Positions 6,763 to 15,340 of a stretch of DNA of 31,733 nt are shown one piece after another. This DNA is from Lysobacter_C sp966210725 (lineage in GTDB: Bacteria > Pseudomonadota > Gammaproteobacteria > Xanthomonadales > Xanthomonadaceae). The position numbers and the translations under genes were made by a program. The notes below the pieces were generated by a model. The model ran no database searches. It was given only the letters and a program-made list of their open reading frames with translations, and was not told where the DNA came from. Location: assembly GCA_966210725.1 (NCBI GenBank), contig CBIHLN010000025.1, forward strand, positions 1-31,733. Reading direction: 5' to 3'. Position 1 is the stretch's first letter; each line of letters begins with the position of its first letter.

Positions 6763-8619
6763 TTACCTCAGCACCACGCCGTCGATGCGGAACTCGAATG
6801 TGCCATGCGGCTGCCCGGCCGTGAAGGCGATGCCGCGCAGCCGCGACAGGTCCGCGCCCCGGAACCCCGCCAGTGGCAGCCGCACCTCCCGCCACTGCGG
6901 CCCGGCCACGAACGGCTGCATGCTGGGCATGCCCTGCGCCGACGGCCCGGAAAACAGCAGCACGCTGTAGGTGCGCCCGTCGCCGCGCGCATGGAAGACC
7001 AGTTCCCTGCGCTGCGACAGGTCCGCCGGCTGCATCGGCGCGGACGCGGGGAAGAAGATCACGCCCGACCAGGGGTAGCCGAAGCCGGGTTTCACCTCGC
7101 CGGTCACCTGCAACGCGCCGCGCGACCCCCCGGCGCCGCCGGCCACCAGCGCGTGCCGCACCTGCGAGGCACCGCCGGCGATCCGGTCGGTGGTGGGTTG
7201 CCAGTCGCCGAAGGCCGCATCGATGGCCGCGCCGTCGAAATCGCTGACCTGCGTGGTGGCGGGCACCGGCGGCGCCTCACCGCCTTCGGTCGCCACCGCC
7301 TGCGCCGCGCGGTCGACCCGGTGCCCGTTCTTCCACACCGTGTCGATCGACCGTGTCGCCGCGATGTCCGCCAGTGGGTTGCCCGCCACCAGCACCAGGT
7401 CCGCGCGGTGCCCGGGTGCGATGCGGCCCCGGCCGTCGAGTCCGAAGCGCCGCGCCGGCACCGACGTCGCGGCGGCCAGCGCCCGGGCCGGGGTCAGGCC
7501 GGCGCGTACGAGCAGTGCGAGTTCGTGGTGCAGGCTCGCACCGTGTGCGGTCCCGGGGTTGGGCGCGTCGCTGCCGGCCAGGATATCCACGCCCGCCGCG
7601 TGCAGCCGGCGCACGCTGTCGAGCGCGCGTTGCAGGCGGGCGGGGTCGCCGTCGGTAGCCATGAAGTCGCGGGCAAGCGTGCCGCTCTGCTCGGGCGTCA
7701 GCCAAGGGCCGACGTGCGCGTCATCGGCCAGTGCCCGGCCGCCGCCCGTCCCGGCCATCGACGCCACCACCGACAGCGTCGGCACCAGGAACGCGTCGCG
7801 GGTGCGCATGGCCGTCACCAGCGCGTCGTCGGCGACCGCATCGGTGAACACGTGCACCAGGCCATCGGCACCGGCGTCCACCACCATGCGGGCGTCGCCA
7901 TGCCGCGCCACGTGGGCGACGGCCATGCGCTGGCGCGCGTGTGCGGCGTCGACCACCGCAGCGACCTGTGGCGGCGACAGCGTCGGCAGGCGCCGCGGCT
8001 GCGCGTAGGCGCTCAGGTCCTCCACGATCAGCTTGATGTAGTCCGCGCCCTCCTCCACCCGGTCGCCGACGAACGCGTCGATGTCGGTGCCGGCATCGAC
8101 CGTCGGCACCGGGAACCCGTACTGGGTGCCGTGCCCGCCGCGCGCGGTGACGGCGTACCCGGCCGCCCACAGGTCCGCCCGGCCGGTCGCCGCACGCGAC
8201 GCGCGCCGGTCGCGCAGCGCGGCCAGGCGGTCCGCCGTGCCGTGCATGTCGAAGCCCGCGGTCACGCCGAAACGCGCCATGTCGCGCTGCGCCTCGTCCC
8301 AGGCGTGCACGTGGGCGTCGATCAGGCCGGGCAGCAATGTCCTGCCGGTGCCGTCGACCACCGCCATGCCGTCGGGCACCGCGTCGTCGGTCGACACCGC
8401 CTGGATGTAGCCGTCGCGCACCACCACGGTGGCGATGCCGAGGTCGCGTTCGCCATCGAACACGCGTGCCCCGCGGATGGCGAAGCCGGCGGCTGGCGCA
8501 TCAGCCGATGCGGCGGCCTGTGTCGGTGTCGGTGCCGGAGCAGGGTCCTGCACGGCCACGGCCAGCCCGATCACGGAGGCGAGCGCGGCGACGGCGAGCA
8601 TGTCGGGCCAACGGTTCAT
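6763..8619 (-). CDS. Exported amidohydrolase with C-terminal CIA30-like domain
   Basis: The product is 618 residues. A hydrophobic N-terminal segment (about 7-23) looks like a signal peptide, followed by a Pro/Ala-rich linker. The amidohydrolase domain (about 45-435) has the metal motif 'GLIDAHVHAW' (His103, His105), Lys196 in 'YIKLI' as the candidate carboxylated lysine, His236, His256 and Asp351 in 'LAGSDAPN'. It resembles the imidazolonepropionase/prolidase-like subtype. The C-terminal region (about 458-618) begins 'SDFDG' and ends 'FRIDGVVL', the beta-sandwich pattern of CIA30 domains, which are carbohydrate-binding-like. The substrate is unknown. A GAGGA ribosome binding site precedes the ATG. 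The gene lies between exporter and two-component genes, suggesting that its substrate relates to what is sensed or exported. Confidence 0.85.
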   Translation of the reverse strand: MNRWPDMLAVAALASVIGLAVAVQDPAPAPTPTQAAASADAPAAGFAIRGARVFDGERDLGIATVVVRDGYIQAVSTDDAVPDGMAVVDGTGRTLLPGLIDAHVHAWDEAQRDMARFGVTAGFDMHGTADRLAALRDRRASRAATGRADLWAAGYAVTARGGHGTQYGFPVPTVDAGTDIDAFVGDRVEEGADYIKLIVEDLSAYAQPRRLPTLSPPQVAAVVDAAHARQRMAVAHVARHGDARMVVDAGADGLVHVFTDAVADDALVTAMRTRDAFLVPTLSVVASMAGTGGGRALADDAHVGPWLTPEQSGTLARDFMATDGDPARLQRALDSVRRLHAAGVDILAGSDAPNPGTAHGASLHHELALLVRAGLTPARALAAATSVPARRFGLDGRGRIAPGHRADLVLVAGNPLADIAATRSIDTVWKNGHRVDRAAQAVATEGGEAPPVPATTQVSDFDGAAIDAAFGDWQPTTDRIAGGASQVRHALVAGGAGGSRGALQVTGEVKPGFGYPWSGVIFFPASAPMQPADLSQRRELVFHARGDGRTYSVLLFSGPSAQGMPSMQPFVAGPQWREVRLPLAGFRGADLSRLRGIAFTAGQPHGTFEFRIDGVVLR

Positions 8620-8647
8620 CGGAATCCTCGCGACGGGGACACGGCGA

Positions 8648-9430
8648 TCAGTCGATCAGGGCGAGCCGGCGCTGGGCCAGCACGAGGAAGGCCACCGCCA
8701 CGGTGAGCAGCACCAGCACGTGCAGCCACGCCGATCCGCCCTGGTCGTGCCCGACGACCTTCAGCGCCAGTTGCGCCAGGTGGTAGGCCGGCCATGCGGG
8801 CGCGAGGCGGCCCACGATGTCGGGCAGCATCGACAGCGGCAGCCACAGGCCGGACAGAAACGCCATCGGCAGGTACACCAGGTTGAGCAGCGCGGGCGCG
8901 GCACTGCCGCTGACCAGCGTGCCGGCATACAGCCCGATGGCGCAGAACGGCAACGCCCCCAGCACGTCCACCGCCGCCAGCAGCAGCCACTGCGACGCCG
9001 ACAGCTGGACCCCGGCCCCGAACCGCGCGATCAGGCCGACGATGATCGACACGGCCAGCGCGAAGGCCATCGCCATCGCCATCTTCGCCAGCAGCGGCGC
9101 ACCGGCCGGCACCGGCAGCACGCGCCTGAGCCGCAGCAGCCCGCGCTGGCGGTCCACGGCGATGGTGACGCCCAGGCCGAACATGGCCGCGCCAATCACG
9201 CCGAACACGCCGTAGGTGGCCAGCAGGTACTGCGCCGCCCCGGCATTGCCGCGATTGAGCAGCACGCCGAACAGCAGGTAGAACAGCGCCGGGAACAGCA
9301 GCGTGGGCAGCACGAACATGGGTTCGCGCAGCATCCGCAGGCTTTCCATGCGGGCTTCCATGGCGTAGCTGCGCAACCGGCGCGCGGCCGGGGAGCGCGG
9401 CGGGGCGACGGCGGTGTGCGATGCGGACAT
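8648..9430 (-). CDS. ABC-2 type exporter permease
   Basis: The product is 260 residues from ATG 9430, whose A is shared with the stop of the ATPase gene (TGATG overlap). Six hydrophobic helices are visible: about 40-60, 70-95, 118-140, 150-172, 178-198 and 232-252. The conserved ABC-2 features are 'FGVLLNRG' after the first helix and 'LSGLWLPLSMLP' before the last extracytoplasmic loop. Together with the ATPase it would make a drug/lipid-type exporter, probably as a dimer of each subunit. The DesKR association is reminiscent of B. subtilis-type exporters induced by membrane-active compounds, but the substrate is unknown. Confidence 0.9.
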   Translation of the reverse strand: MSASHTAVAPPRSPAARRLRSYAMEARMESLRMLREPMFVLPTLLFPALFYLLFGVLLNRGNAGAAQYLLATYGVFGVIGAAMFGLGVTIAVDRQRGLLRLRRVLPVPAGAPLLAKMAMAMAFALAVSIIVGLIARFGAGVQLSASQWLLLAAVDVLGALPFCAIGLYAGTLVSGSAAPALLNLVYLPMAFLSGLWLPLSMLPDIVGRLAPAWPAYHLAQLALKVVGHDQGGSAWLHVLVLLTVAVAFLVLAQRRLALID

Positions 9431-10332
9431 CAGGCGGCCTCCTGCTGGGGACGGGTCAGGGCGAGGAAGGCGTCGGCCAGTCCGGCCCGGTGGACTTCGA
9501 GGTCGTGGAGCGTGGGGTCGGCGTCCAGCAGGCGCCGCAGCACGGGCTCGGCGTCGCGCGCCAGGATGCGCAGGCAGGCGCCTTCGCGCGCGGCCTCCGC
9601 CACGCCGGGCCAGCGCGCCACTTCGTCGGCGTTTAACCCGCTGGCGCACCGGATGCGCCGCTGCGAGACCTGTGCGCGGATGGCCTCCACGGTGCCTTCG
9701 GCGATCAGCTGGCCGCGGTCGAGCACGGCAACCCGGTCGGCCAGCGCGTCGGCCTCTTCCAGGTAGTGGGTGGTCAGCAGCACCGCGCAGCCGTCCGCGA
9801 CCAGTTCGCGGATCGCCGCCCACACCGCCTGCCGCGCCTCGATGTCCAGGCCGGTGGTGGGTTCGTCCAGGAACAGCAGGCGAGGCCGGCCGCAAAGCGC
9901 CAGCGCGAACTGGACGCGCCGCTGCTGGCCGCCGGACAGCGCGCCGTAACGGCGCTCGAGCAGCCCGTCCAGGCCACCCAGCGCGATGCAGTCGGCCATG
10001 CTGCGCGGCGCCGGGTAGTAGCTGCGCACCAGCGCCAGCACTTCGCGCACCTTCAGGGTGTCGGGCAGGTCCGCCGCCTGCAGCATCACGCCGACACGGG
10101 CGCGCGCGTCGATCGCCCCCGGCGGGCCGCCGAACAGCGTCGCGGTGCCGGCATCGGGTTGCAGCAGGCCCAGCAGCAGGCCGATCGCCGTGGTCTTGCC
10201 GGCGCCGTTGGGCCCCAACAGGGCCAGCACCTCGCCGGCGTGCAGGGCCAGGTCGACACCCGCCAGTGCACGCGTGGCGCCGAAGCGCTTGCCGGCGTCC
10301 TGCAGCTGCGCCAGGGGAACGGCAGGGGTCAT
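9430..10332 (-). CDS. ABC exporter ATP-binding protein (CcmA/DrrA-like)
   Basis: The product is 300 residues. It shows Walker A 'GPNGAGKTT' (about 39-47), the Q-loop in 'GVMLQAADLP', signature 'LSGGQQRR' (about 133-140), Walker B 'LLFLDEPTTGLD' and the switch His in 'TTHYLEEAD'. A C-terminal ~85-residue extension is typical of the DrrA/CcmA-type subunits of ABC-2 exporters. A strong ribosome binding site AAGGAGG lies seven bases before the ATG (complement at 10340-10346). It is the first gene of the five-gene leftward unit, and its promoter must lie in the 262-base divergent region shared with the MacA-like gene. Confidence 0.93.
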   Translation of the reverse strand: MTPAVPLAQLQDAGKRFGATRALAGVDLALHAGEVLALLGPNGAGKTTAIGLLLGLLQPDAGTATLFGGPPGAIDARARVGVMLQAADLPDTLKVREVLALVRSYYPAPRSMADCIALGGLDGLLERRYGALSGGQQRRVQFALALCGRPRLLFLDEPTTGLDIEARQAVWAAIRELVADGCAVLLTTHYLEEADALADRVAVLDRGQLIAEGTVEAIRAQVSQRRIRCASGLNADEVARWPGVAEAAREGACLRILARDAEPVLRRLLDADPTLHDLEVHRAGLADAFLALTRPQQEAA

Positions 10333-10412
10333 GTTCGCGCCTCCTTGGGGGACACGGCCATGCTCGCCACCCGCGCCCCGTCGCGTCAGTCCATGCCGTC
10401 AGGCCAAGCGCA

Positions 10413-10430
10413 TGACACGCGTCACGTGAC
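10413..10430. promoter_or_regulatory. Overlapping palindromes, candidate operator
   Basis: Two inverted repeats share a half: TGAC-N4-GTCA at 10413-10424 and the perfect 10-bp palindrome GTCACGTGAC at 10421-10430. They lie about 80 bases before the leftward exporter ATPase gene in the divergent intergenic region. Binding by the DesR-type regulator encoded in the same unit is an inference; no consensus for this regulator is known to me. Confidence 0.4.
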
Positions 10431-10464
10431 CCGCACCCGGCCGTCGACCTAGGCTGTGCCTCCC

Positions 10465-10480
10465 CGGGACCCGTGTCCCG
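10465..10480. promoter_or_regulatory. Second palindrome in the divergent promoter region
   Basis: CGGGAC-CCGT-GTCCCG is a 6-bp-arm inverted repeat located between the two divergent units (ABC exporter/DesKR leftward, MacAB-like rightward). It could be an operator or a short hairpin. The remaining bases from 10333 to 10594 contain no gene that I can support and no convincing sigma-70 pair. Confidence 0.25.
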
Positions 10481-10594
10481 CTGGACGCCCGCAACGTCCG
10501 GACGGCACCGCGGCGCGGCAGTGACGACCGCTTGAGGTTGGAACCGCCGCGCCGATGGGGTCACACTCCGCGCTTTCACACGTCATGGACCGGC

Positions 10595-11845
10595 ATGAAC
10601 GATTCGGCTGACCTGCTCAACCAGCTTCGCATCGACCGCAGCGCGCCGCCCCCGCAGGCGTCGCGGCGCGGCCTGTGGATCGGCCTGGGAATCGCCGGCG
10701 CAGTGGCCGCCGCCGCGCTCGTGGCGTGGCTGGCGTTCGGCCGCGGCACCGCAGCCGAGGTGCGAACCGCACAGGCGGTCGCCATCGGCGGCAACGGCGC
10801 CTCCGCCGCCTCGGTGCTGGACGCCACCGGGTATGTCGTGGCGCGGCGCATGGCCACCGTGTCGGCGAAGATCACCGGCAAGGTGCGCGAGGTGCTGATC
10901 GAGGAAGGCCAGCGCGTCGAGGCCGGCCAGGTGATGGCGACGCTGGACCCGGTCGACGCCGGCGCCCAGCGCAATCTCGCGGCGTCGCAACTGGCAGCCG
11001 CACGCAGCCAGATCGCCGGCACCCGCGCGCAACTGCGCGAGGCCGAGGCCAATGCGACGCGGCTGGGCGAGCTGGTCGCCGGCCAGCTGGTGTCGCAGGC
11101 GCAGTACGACCAGGCCGTGGCGCAGCGCGATGCGTTGCGCGCGCAACTGGCCACCGTGGAGCGCAATGCCCAGGTCGCCGGGGACCAGTTGCGCATCGCC
11201 GACCAGGGCGTGGACAACACCGTGGTGCGCGCGCCGTTCGCCGGCGTGGTCATCGCCAAGGCCGCGCAGCCGGGCGAGATCGTCTCGCCCCTGTCGGCCG
11301 GTGGTGGCTTCACCCGCACCGGCATCGGCACCATCGTCGACATGGACTCGCTGGAAGTCGAAGTGGACGTCGGCGAGGCCTTCATCGGCCGCGTGCAGCC
11401 GAAGATGCCGGTGGAGGCCACGCTCAACGCCTATCCGGACTGGAAGATCCCGGGCGAGGTCATCGCCATCATCCCCACCGCCGACCGCAGCAAGGCCACC
11501 GTCAAGGTGCGCATCGCGCTGCTGGAACGCGACGACCGCATCGTCCCCGACATGGGCGTGCGCGTCAGCTTCCTGGAGAAGGCCGCGCCGCAGCAGGACG
11601 AGCAGCGCCCGCGCGGCGTGCTGGTGCCGGCGTCGGCGCTGGCCACGCGCGGCGACGCACAGGTGGCGTTCGTGTTGGCCGGCGAGACGGTGGAACAACG
11701 TGAAGTCACCGTCGGCCGCACGCTCGGCGACGACCGCGAAGTCACCGAAGGCCTCTCGGGCAGCGACACCGTCGTGCTCGATCCGCCTGCCGAACTGGCC
11801 GATGGCGACGCGGTCCGCGTCGCTGCGGCCGATGTCGAATCCTGA
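10595..11845 (+). CDS. Efflux periplasmic adaptor (MacA/HlyD-like membrane fusion protein)
   Basis: The product is 416 residues from ATG 10595. A short cytoplasmic N-terminus precedes one transmembrane anchor (about 27-48). It is followed by a lipoyl/biotinyl half (about 86-120), an Ala/Gln/Glu-rich coiled-coil hairpin (about 122-215), the second lipoyl half with 'VVRAPFAGVVIAKAAQPGEIV' at about 210-230, a beta-barrel and a membrane-proximal domain (about 350-410). This is the standard order for adaptor proteins of tripartite exporters. The next three genes encode a LolD/MacB-type ATPase and two FtsX-like permeases, so it most likely links that ABC exporter to an outer-membrane channel encoded elsewhere. 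It is transcribed divergently from the DesKR-associated exporter. Confidence 0.9.
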   Translation: MNDSADLLNQLRIDRSAPPPQASRRGLWIGLGIAGAVAAAALVAWLAFGRGTAAEVRTAQAVAIGGNGASAASVLDATGYVVARRMATVSAKITGKVREVLIEEGQRVEAGQVMATLDPVDAGAQRNLAASQLAAARSQIAGTRAQLREAEANATRLGELVAGQLVSQAQYDQAVAQRDALRAQLATVERNAQVAGDQLRIADQGVDNTVVRAPFAGVVIAKAAQPGEIVSPLSAGGGFTRTGIGTIVDMDSLEVEVDVGEAFIGRVQPKMPVEATLNAYPDWKIPGEVIAIIPTADRSKATVKVRIALLERDDRIVPDMGVRVSFLEKAAPQQDEQRPRGVLVPASALATRGDAQVAFVLAGETVEQREVTVGRTLGDDREVTEGLSGSDTVVLDPPAELADGDAVRVAAADVES

Positions 11846-11903
11846 GCCCTGCCCGCGTCATACCGCTGACCGTCCACCACCGCATCCACACCGGGGAACC
11901 GCC

Positions 11904-12596
<693 letters not shown>

Positions 12597-12605
12597 TGCT
12601 TCAAG

Positions 12606-12794
12606 CCCCTCTCCCGCCGGGAGAGGGGTTGGGAGAGGGTTCGGCGCGAGCAGCGATGCCTCAAGGCCGGCAGAAGTTGAAGGTACGCGGTCTGATTGGC
12701 GTCATCGCTGACCTGGCATTCGTTCCTCCGCCGCACCCTCATCCGCCCTTCGGGCACCTTCTCCCCGGCCTGTAGACGAGGCAAGGGGAGAAGG
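12606..12794. repeat. Composite inverted-repeat (REP/MITE-like) intergenic element
   Basis: The 222-base gap 12597-12818 holds a palindrome-rich element. A perfect hairpin CCCCTCTCCC-GCC-GGGAGAGGGG lies at 12606-12628. At the right end a second hairpin has arms CCTTCTCCCC (12757-12766) and GGGGAGAAGG (12785-12794) with an inner GCCT/AGGC stem. A small GCCC-TTC-GGGC stem lies just before it. AGGGTT near 12637 and ACCCTC near 12735 make the two halves mutually inverted. Elements with these CCCTCTCCC and CCCTCATCCGCCCTTCGGGCACCTTCTCCC cores are dispersed in xanthomonad genomes (recalled, not searched). No gene is seen inside it. Confidence 0.7.
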
Positions 12795-12818
12795 AGATAC
12801 GAGCACAAGGAAGCAGAC

Positions 12819-13976
12819 ATGAAATACCTGCACCTGATCTGGGCCGCGCTGTTCCGCAGCAAGACCCGCACGTTCCTGACGCTGCTGTCGGTGGTCGCCG
12901 CGTTCCTGCTGTTCGGCATGCTCGACTCCGTGCGCGTGGCGTTCAACTCCGGCGGCAGCGTCGCTGGCGCCGACCGCATGGTGGTCGCCTCGCGCCTGTC
13001 GATCACGCAGATGCTGCCGTACCGGCTGCTGTCGCAGATCGAGGCCGTCGACGGTGTCGAAGAGGTGTCCTACGCGGCCTGGTTCGGCGGCATCTACCGC
13101 GACCCGAAGAACTTCTTCCCGAACTTCTCCGTCGGCCCGGATTACTTCGAGCTGTACCCGGAGTACGAGATCCCCGCCGACCAGATGCGCGCGTTCCAGG
13201 CCGACCGCACCGGCGCGGTGGTGGGCCGCGCGCTGGCCGAGCGCCACGGCTGGAAGATCGGCGACACCATCCCGCTGCAGGCGACGATCTTCCCGCGCGG
13301 CGGCGACAACGCCTGGCCGCTCAACCTGCGTGCGATCTTCACCATCGACGACAGCAAGCGCCGCGGCGAGGAGAACCAGCTGCTGTTCCACTGGGCGTAC
13401 TTCGACGAGGCCAACGACTACGTCAAGGGCGAGGTCGGCTGGTACATGGTCAAGCTGGCCGACGTGAACAACGCCACGTCCGTCGCACGCGCGATCGACG
13501 CGCTGAGCGAGAACTCCGACCACGAAACCAAGACCCAGACCGAGCAGGCGTTCAACCAGGCCTTCGCCAAGCAGTTCGCCGACATCGGGCTGATCGTCAC
13601 GGCGATCATGGGCGCGGTGTTCTTCACCCTGCTGCTGCTGACCGGCAACACCATGGCGCAGGCGGTGCGCGAGCGCATCCCGGAGCTGGCCGTGCTCAAG
13701 ACCATCGGCTTCTCCAACCGCAGCGTGCTGGTGCTGGTGCTGGCCGAGTCGGTGCTGCTGCTGGTGCTGGGCGGCGCGATCGGGCTGGGCATCGCCGCGG
13801 CGATCATGCCGGCCGTCAGTGCGGCCAGCGGCGGAATGATCCAGCTGCCCGGCGTGCCCGGGCAGACCTGGGGCGTCGGGCTGGCCCTGATGGCGGCGAT
13901 CGGCGTGCTGGTCGGCCTGCTGCCGGCGCTGCGCGCGATGCGCCTGAATATCGTCGACGCGCTGGCCGGGCGCTGA
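12819..13976 (+). CDS. FtsX/MacB-family ABC permease, first copy
   Basis: The product is 385 residues from ATG 12819, preceded by AAGGAAG. One transmembrane helix near the N-terminus (about 15-36) is followed by a ~230-residue periplasmic MacB-like core (about 40-265). Three helices follow at about 272-295, 320-348 and 358-378, ending in 'LLPALRAMRLNIVDALAGR', the characteristic FtsX/MacB C-terminus. Four helices and a large periplasmic domain are the type VII ABC architecture. It would pair with the following permease as a heterodimer driven by the LolD-like ATPase. The repeat element lies directly upstream and its right end is only 24 bases from the start codon. Confidence 0.9.
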   Translation: MKYLHLIWAALFRSKTRTFLTLLSVVAAFLLFGMLDSVRVAFNSGGSVAGADRMVVASRLSITQMLPYRLLSQIEAVDGVEEVSYAAWFGGIYRDPKNFFPNFSVGPDYFELYPEYEIPADQMRAFQADRTGAVVGRALAERHGWKIGDTIPLQATIFPRGGDNAWPLNLRAIFTIDDSKRRGEENQLLFHWAYFDEANDYVKGEVGWYMVKLADVNNATSVARAIDALSENSDHETKTQTEQAFNQAFAKQFADIGLIVTAIMGAVFFTLLLLTGNTMAQAVRERIPELAVLKTIGFSNRSVLVLVLAESVLLLVLGGAIGLGIAAAIMPAVSAASGGMIQLPGVPGQTWGVGLALMAAIGVLVGLLPALRAMRLNIVDALAGR

Positions 13977-13998
13977 TCCCATCACGGAGACCGATGCG

Positions 13999-15315
13999 AT
14001 GAAACGCCTGAAGAAGTGGTTGGTGAACCTCGGCATCCTGCTGGCGCTGGTCGCCGGCCTGGTCGCCTGGATGATGGCGCCGTGGCAGGCCGTGCTCGGC
14101 GTGGCGGTGCTGCTGGCGCTGTGGCTGGTGCTGACCCGGCGCGGCCGGCAGACGCTGGCGGTGGCGGGTGTCGGGCTGGCCAGCCTGCCGCAGCGCTGGG
14201 GCGCGTCCAGCGTGATCGTGATCGGCATCGCCGGCGTGGTCGGCGTGCTGGTGGCGATGCTGGCGATGGGCGAAGGCTTCCAGGCGACGCTTCAGCAGAC
14301 CGGCAGCAACGACACCGCGATCATCCTGCGCGGCGGCTCGCAGGCCGAGACCAACTCGGTGATCACCCGCGACCAGGTGCCGCTGATCGGCAGCCTGGAC
14401 GGGATCGGCAAGGACGGCGACGGCCGCGGCCGGATCTCGCCGGAGCTGTCGCAGGTGATCAACCTGGTCAGCAAGGGCGACGGACTGGACGCCAACGCGC
14501 AGTTGCGCGGCGTCGGGCCGGAAGGCTGGGCTCTGCGCCCGCAGCTGAAGGTGGTCGAAGGCCGCGCGTTCGAGCCGGGCCTGCGCGAGCTGGTGGTCGG
14601 CCAGGGGGCGCAGTCGAAGTTCGAAGGGCTGGAGGTCGGCAGGACCATCGAACTGGTCAACCAGGACTGGACCGTGGTCGGCGTGTTCGCCTCCGGCGAC
14701 TCGCACGATTCGGAACTGTGGGCCGACGGCGAGACGCTGGCCTCGACCTACAACCGCACCTCGTTCCAGTCCGTCACCGTCGGGCTGGACGGCAAGGACG
14801 GGTTCACCCGCCTGAAAGCCGCGCTGGCCGCAGACCCGCGGCTGAAGCTGGACGTGCAGACCACGCGCGACTACTACGCCAAGCAGTCCGAGGGGCTGAC
14901 GAAGCTGATCAAGATCCTGGGCACGGTGATAGGCACCATCATGGCGATCGGCGCCGTGTTCGGCGCGCTCAACACCATGTACGCCGCGGTGGCCGGGCGT
15001 GCCCGCGAGATCGCGACCATGCGCGCGCTCGGCTTCCGCGGCCTGCCGGTGGTGGTGGCGGTGATGCTGGAGACGATGCTGCTGGCGCTGCTGGGCGGCG
15101 TGCTCGGTGCCGCGCTGGCGTGGATCGTCTTCAACGGCTACAGCGTCAGCACCCTGGGCCAGAACTTCAGCCAGGTGGTGTTCCAGTTCCAGGTCTCGCC
15201 CGAACTGCTGTGGACCGGCCTGAAGTGGGCACTGGGCATCGGCCTGGTCGGTGGCCTGTTCCCCGCCCTGCGTGCGGCGCGGATGCCGGTGACCGACGCC
15301 CTGCGCGCGGCCTGA
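13999..15315 (+). CDS. FtsX/MacB-family ABC permease, second copy with N-terminal extension
   Basis: The product is 438 residues, preceded by ACGGAGA. The FtsX/MacB core begins at about residue 60 with a helix (about 70-92). The periplasmic domain runs to about 300, and three helices (about 310-335, 350-375, 400-420) end in 'LFPALRAARMPVTDALRAA'. Ahead of this core are two extra hydrophobic helices (about 10-27 and 30-46) absent from the sister permease. This could change the topology or allow contact with a further subunit. It starts 22 bases after the first permease and is the last gene of the exporter operon, ending 21 bases before a convergent gene. Confidence 0.9.
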   Translation: MKRLKKWLVNLGILLALVAGLVAWMMAPWQAVLGVAVLLALWLVLTRRGRQTLAVAGVGLASLPQRWGASSVIVIGIAGVVGVLVAMLAMGEGFQATLQQTGSNDTAIILRGGSQAETNSVITRDQVPLIGSLDGIGKDGDGRGRISPELSQVINLVSKGDGLDANAQLRGVGPEGWALRPQLKVVEGRAFEPGLRELVVGQGAQSKFEGLEVGRTIELVNQDWTVVGVFASGDSHDSELWADGETLASTYNRTSFQSVTVGLDGKDGFTRLKAALAADPRLKLDVQTTRDYYAKQSEGLTKLIKILGTVIGTIMAIGAVFGALNTMYAAVAGRAREIATMRALGFRGLPVVVAVMLETMLLALLGGVLGAALAWIVFNGYSVSTLGQNFSQVVFQFQVSPELLWTGLKWALGIGLVGGLFPALRAARMPVTDALRAA

Positions 15316-15340
15316 CCGGTCGCGCCATGGTGGCGGTCAG
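15312..15340. terminator. Inverted repeat spanning two convergent stop codons
   Basis: CTGACCG (15312-15318) and CGGTCAG (15334-15340) form a 7-bp stem around a 15-base loop, with one stop codon inside each arm. It is the only structure between the convergent permease and rarD-like genes, so it may work as a weak bidirectional terminator. There is no U-tract. Confidence 0.3.
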
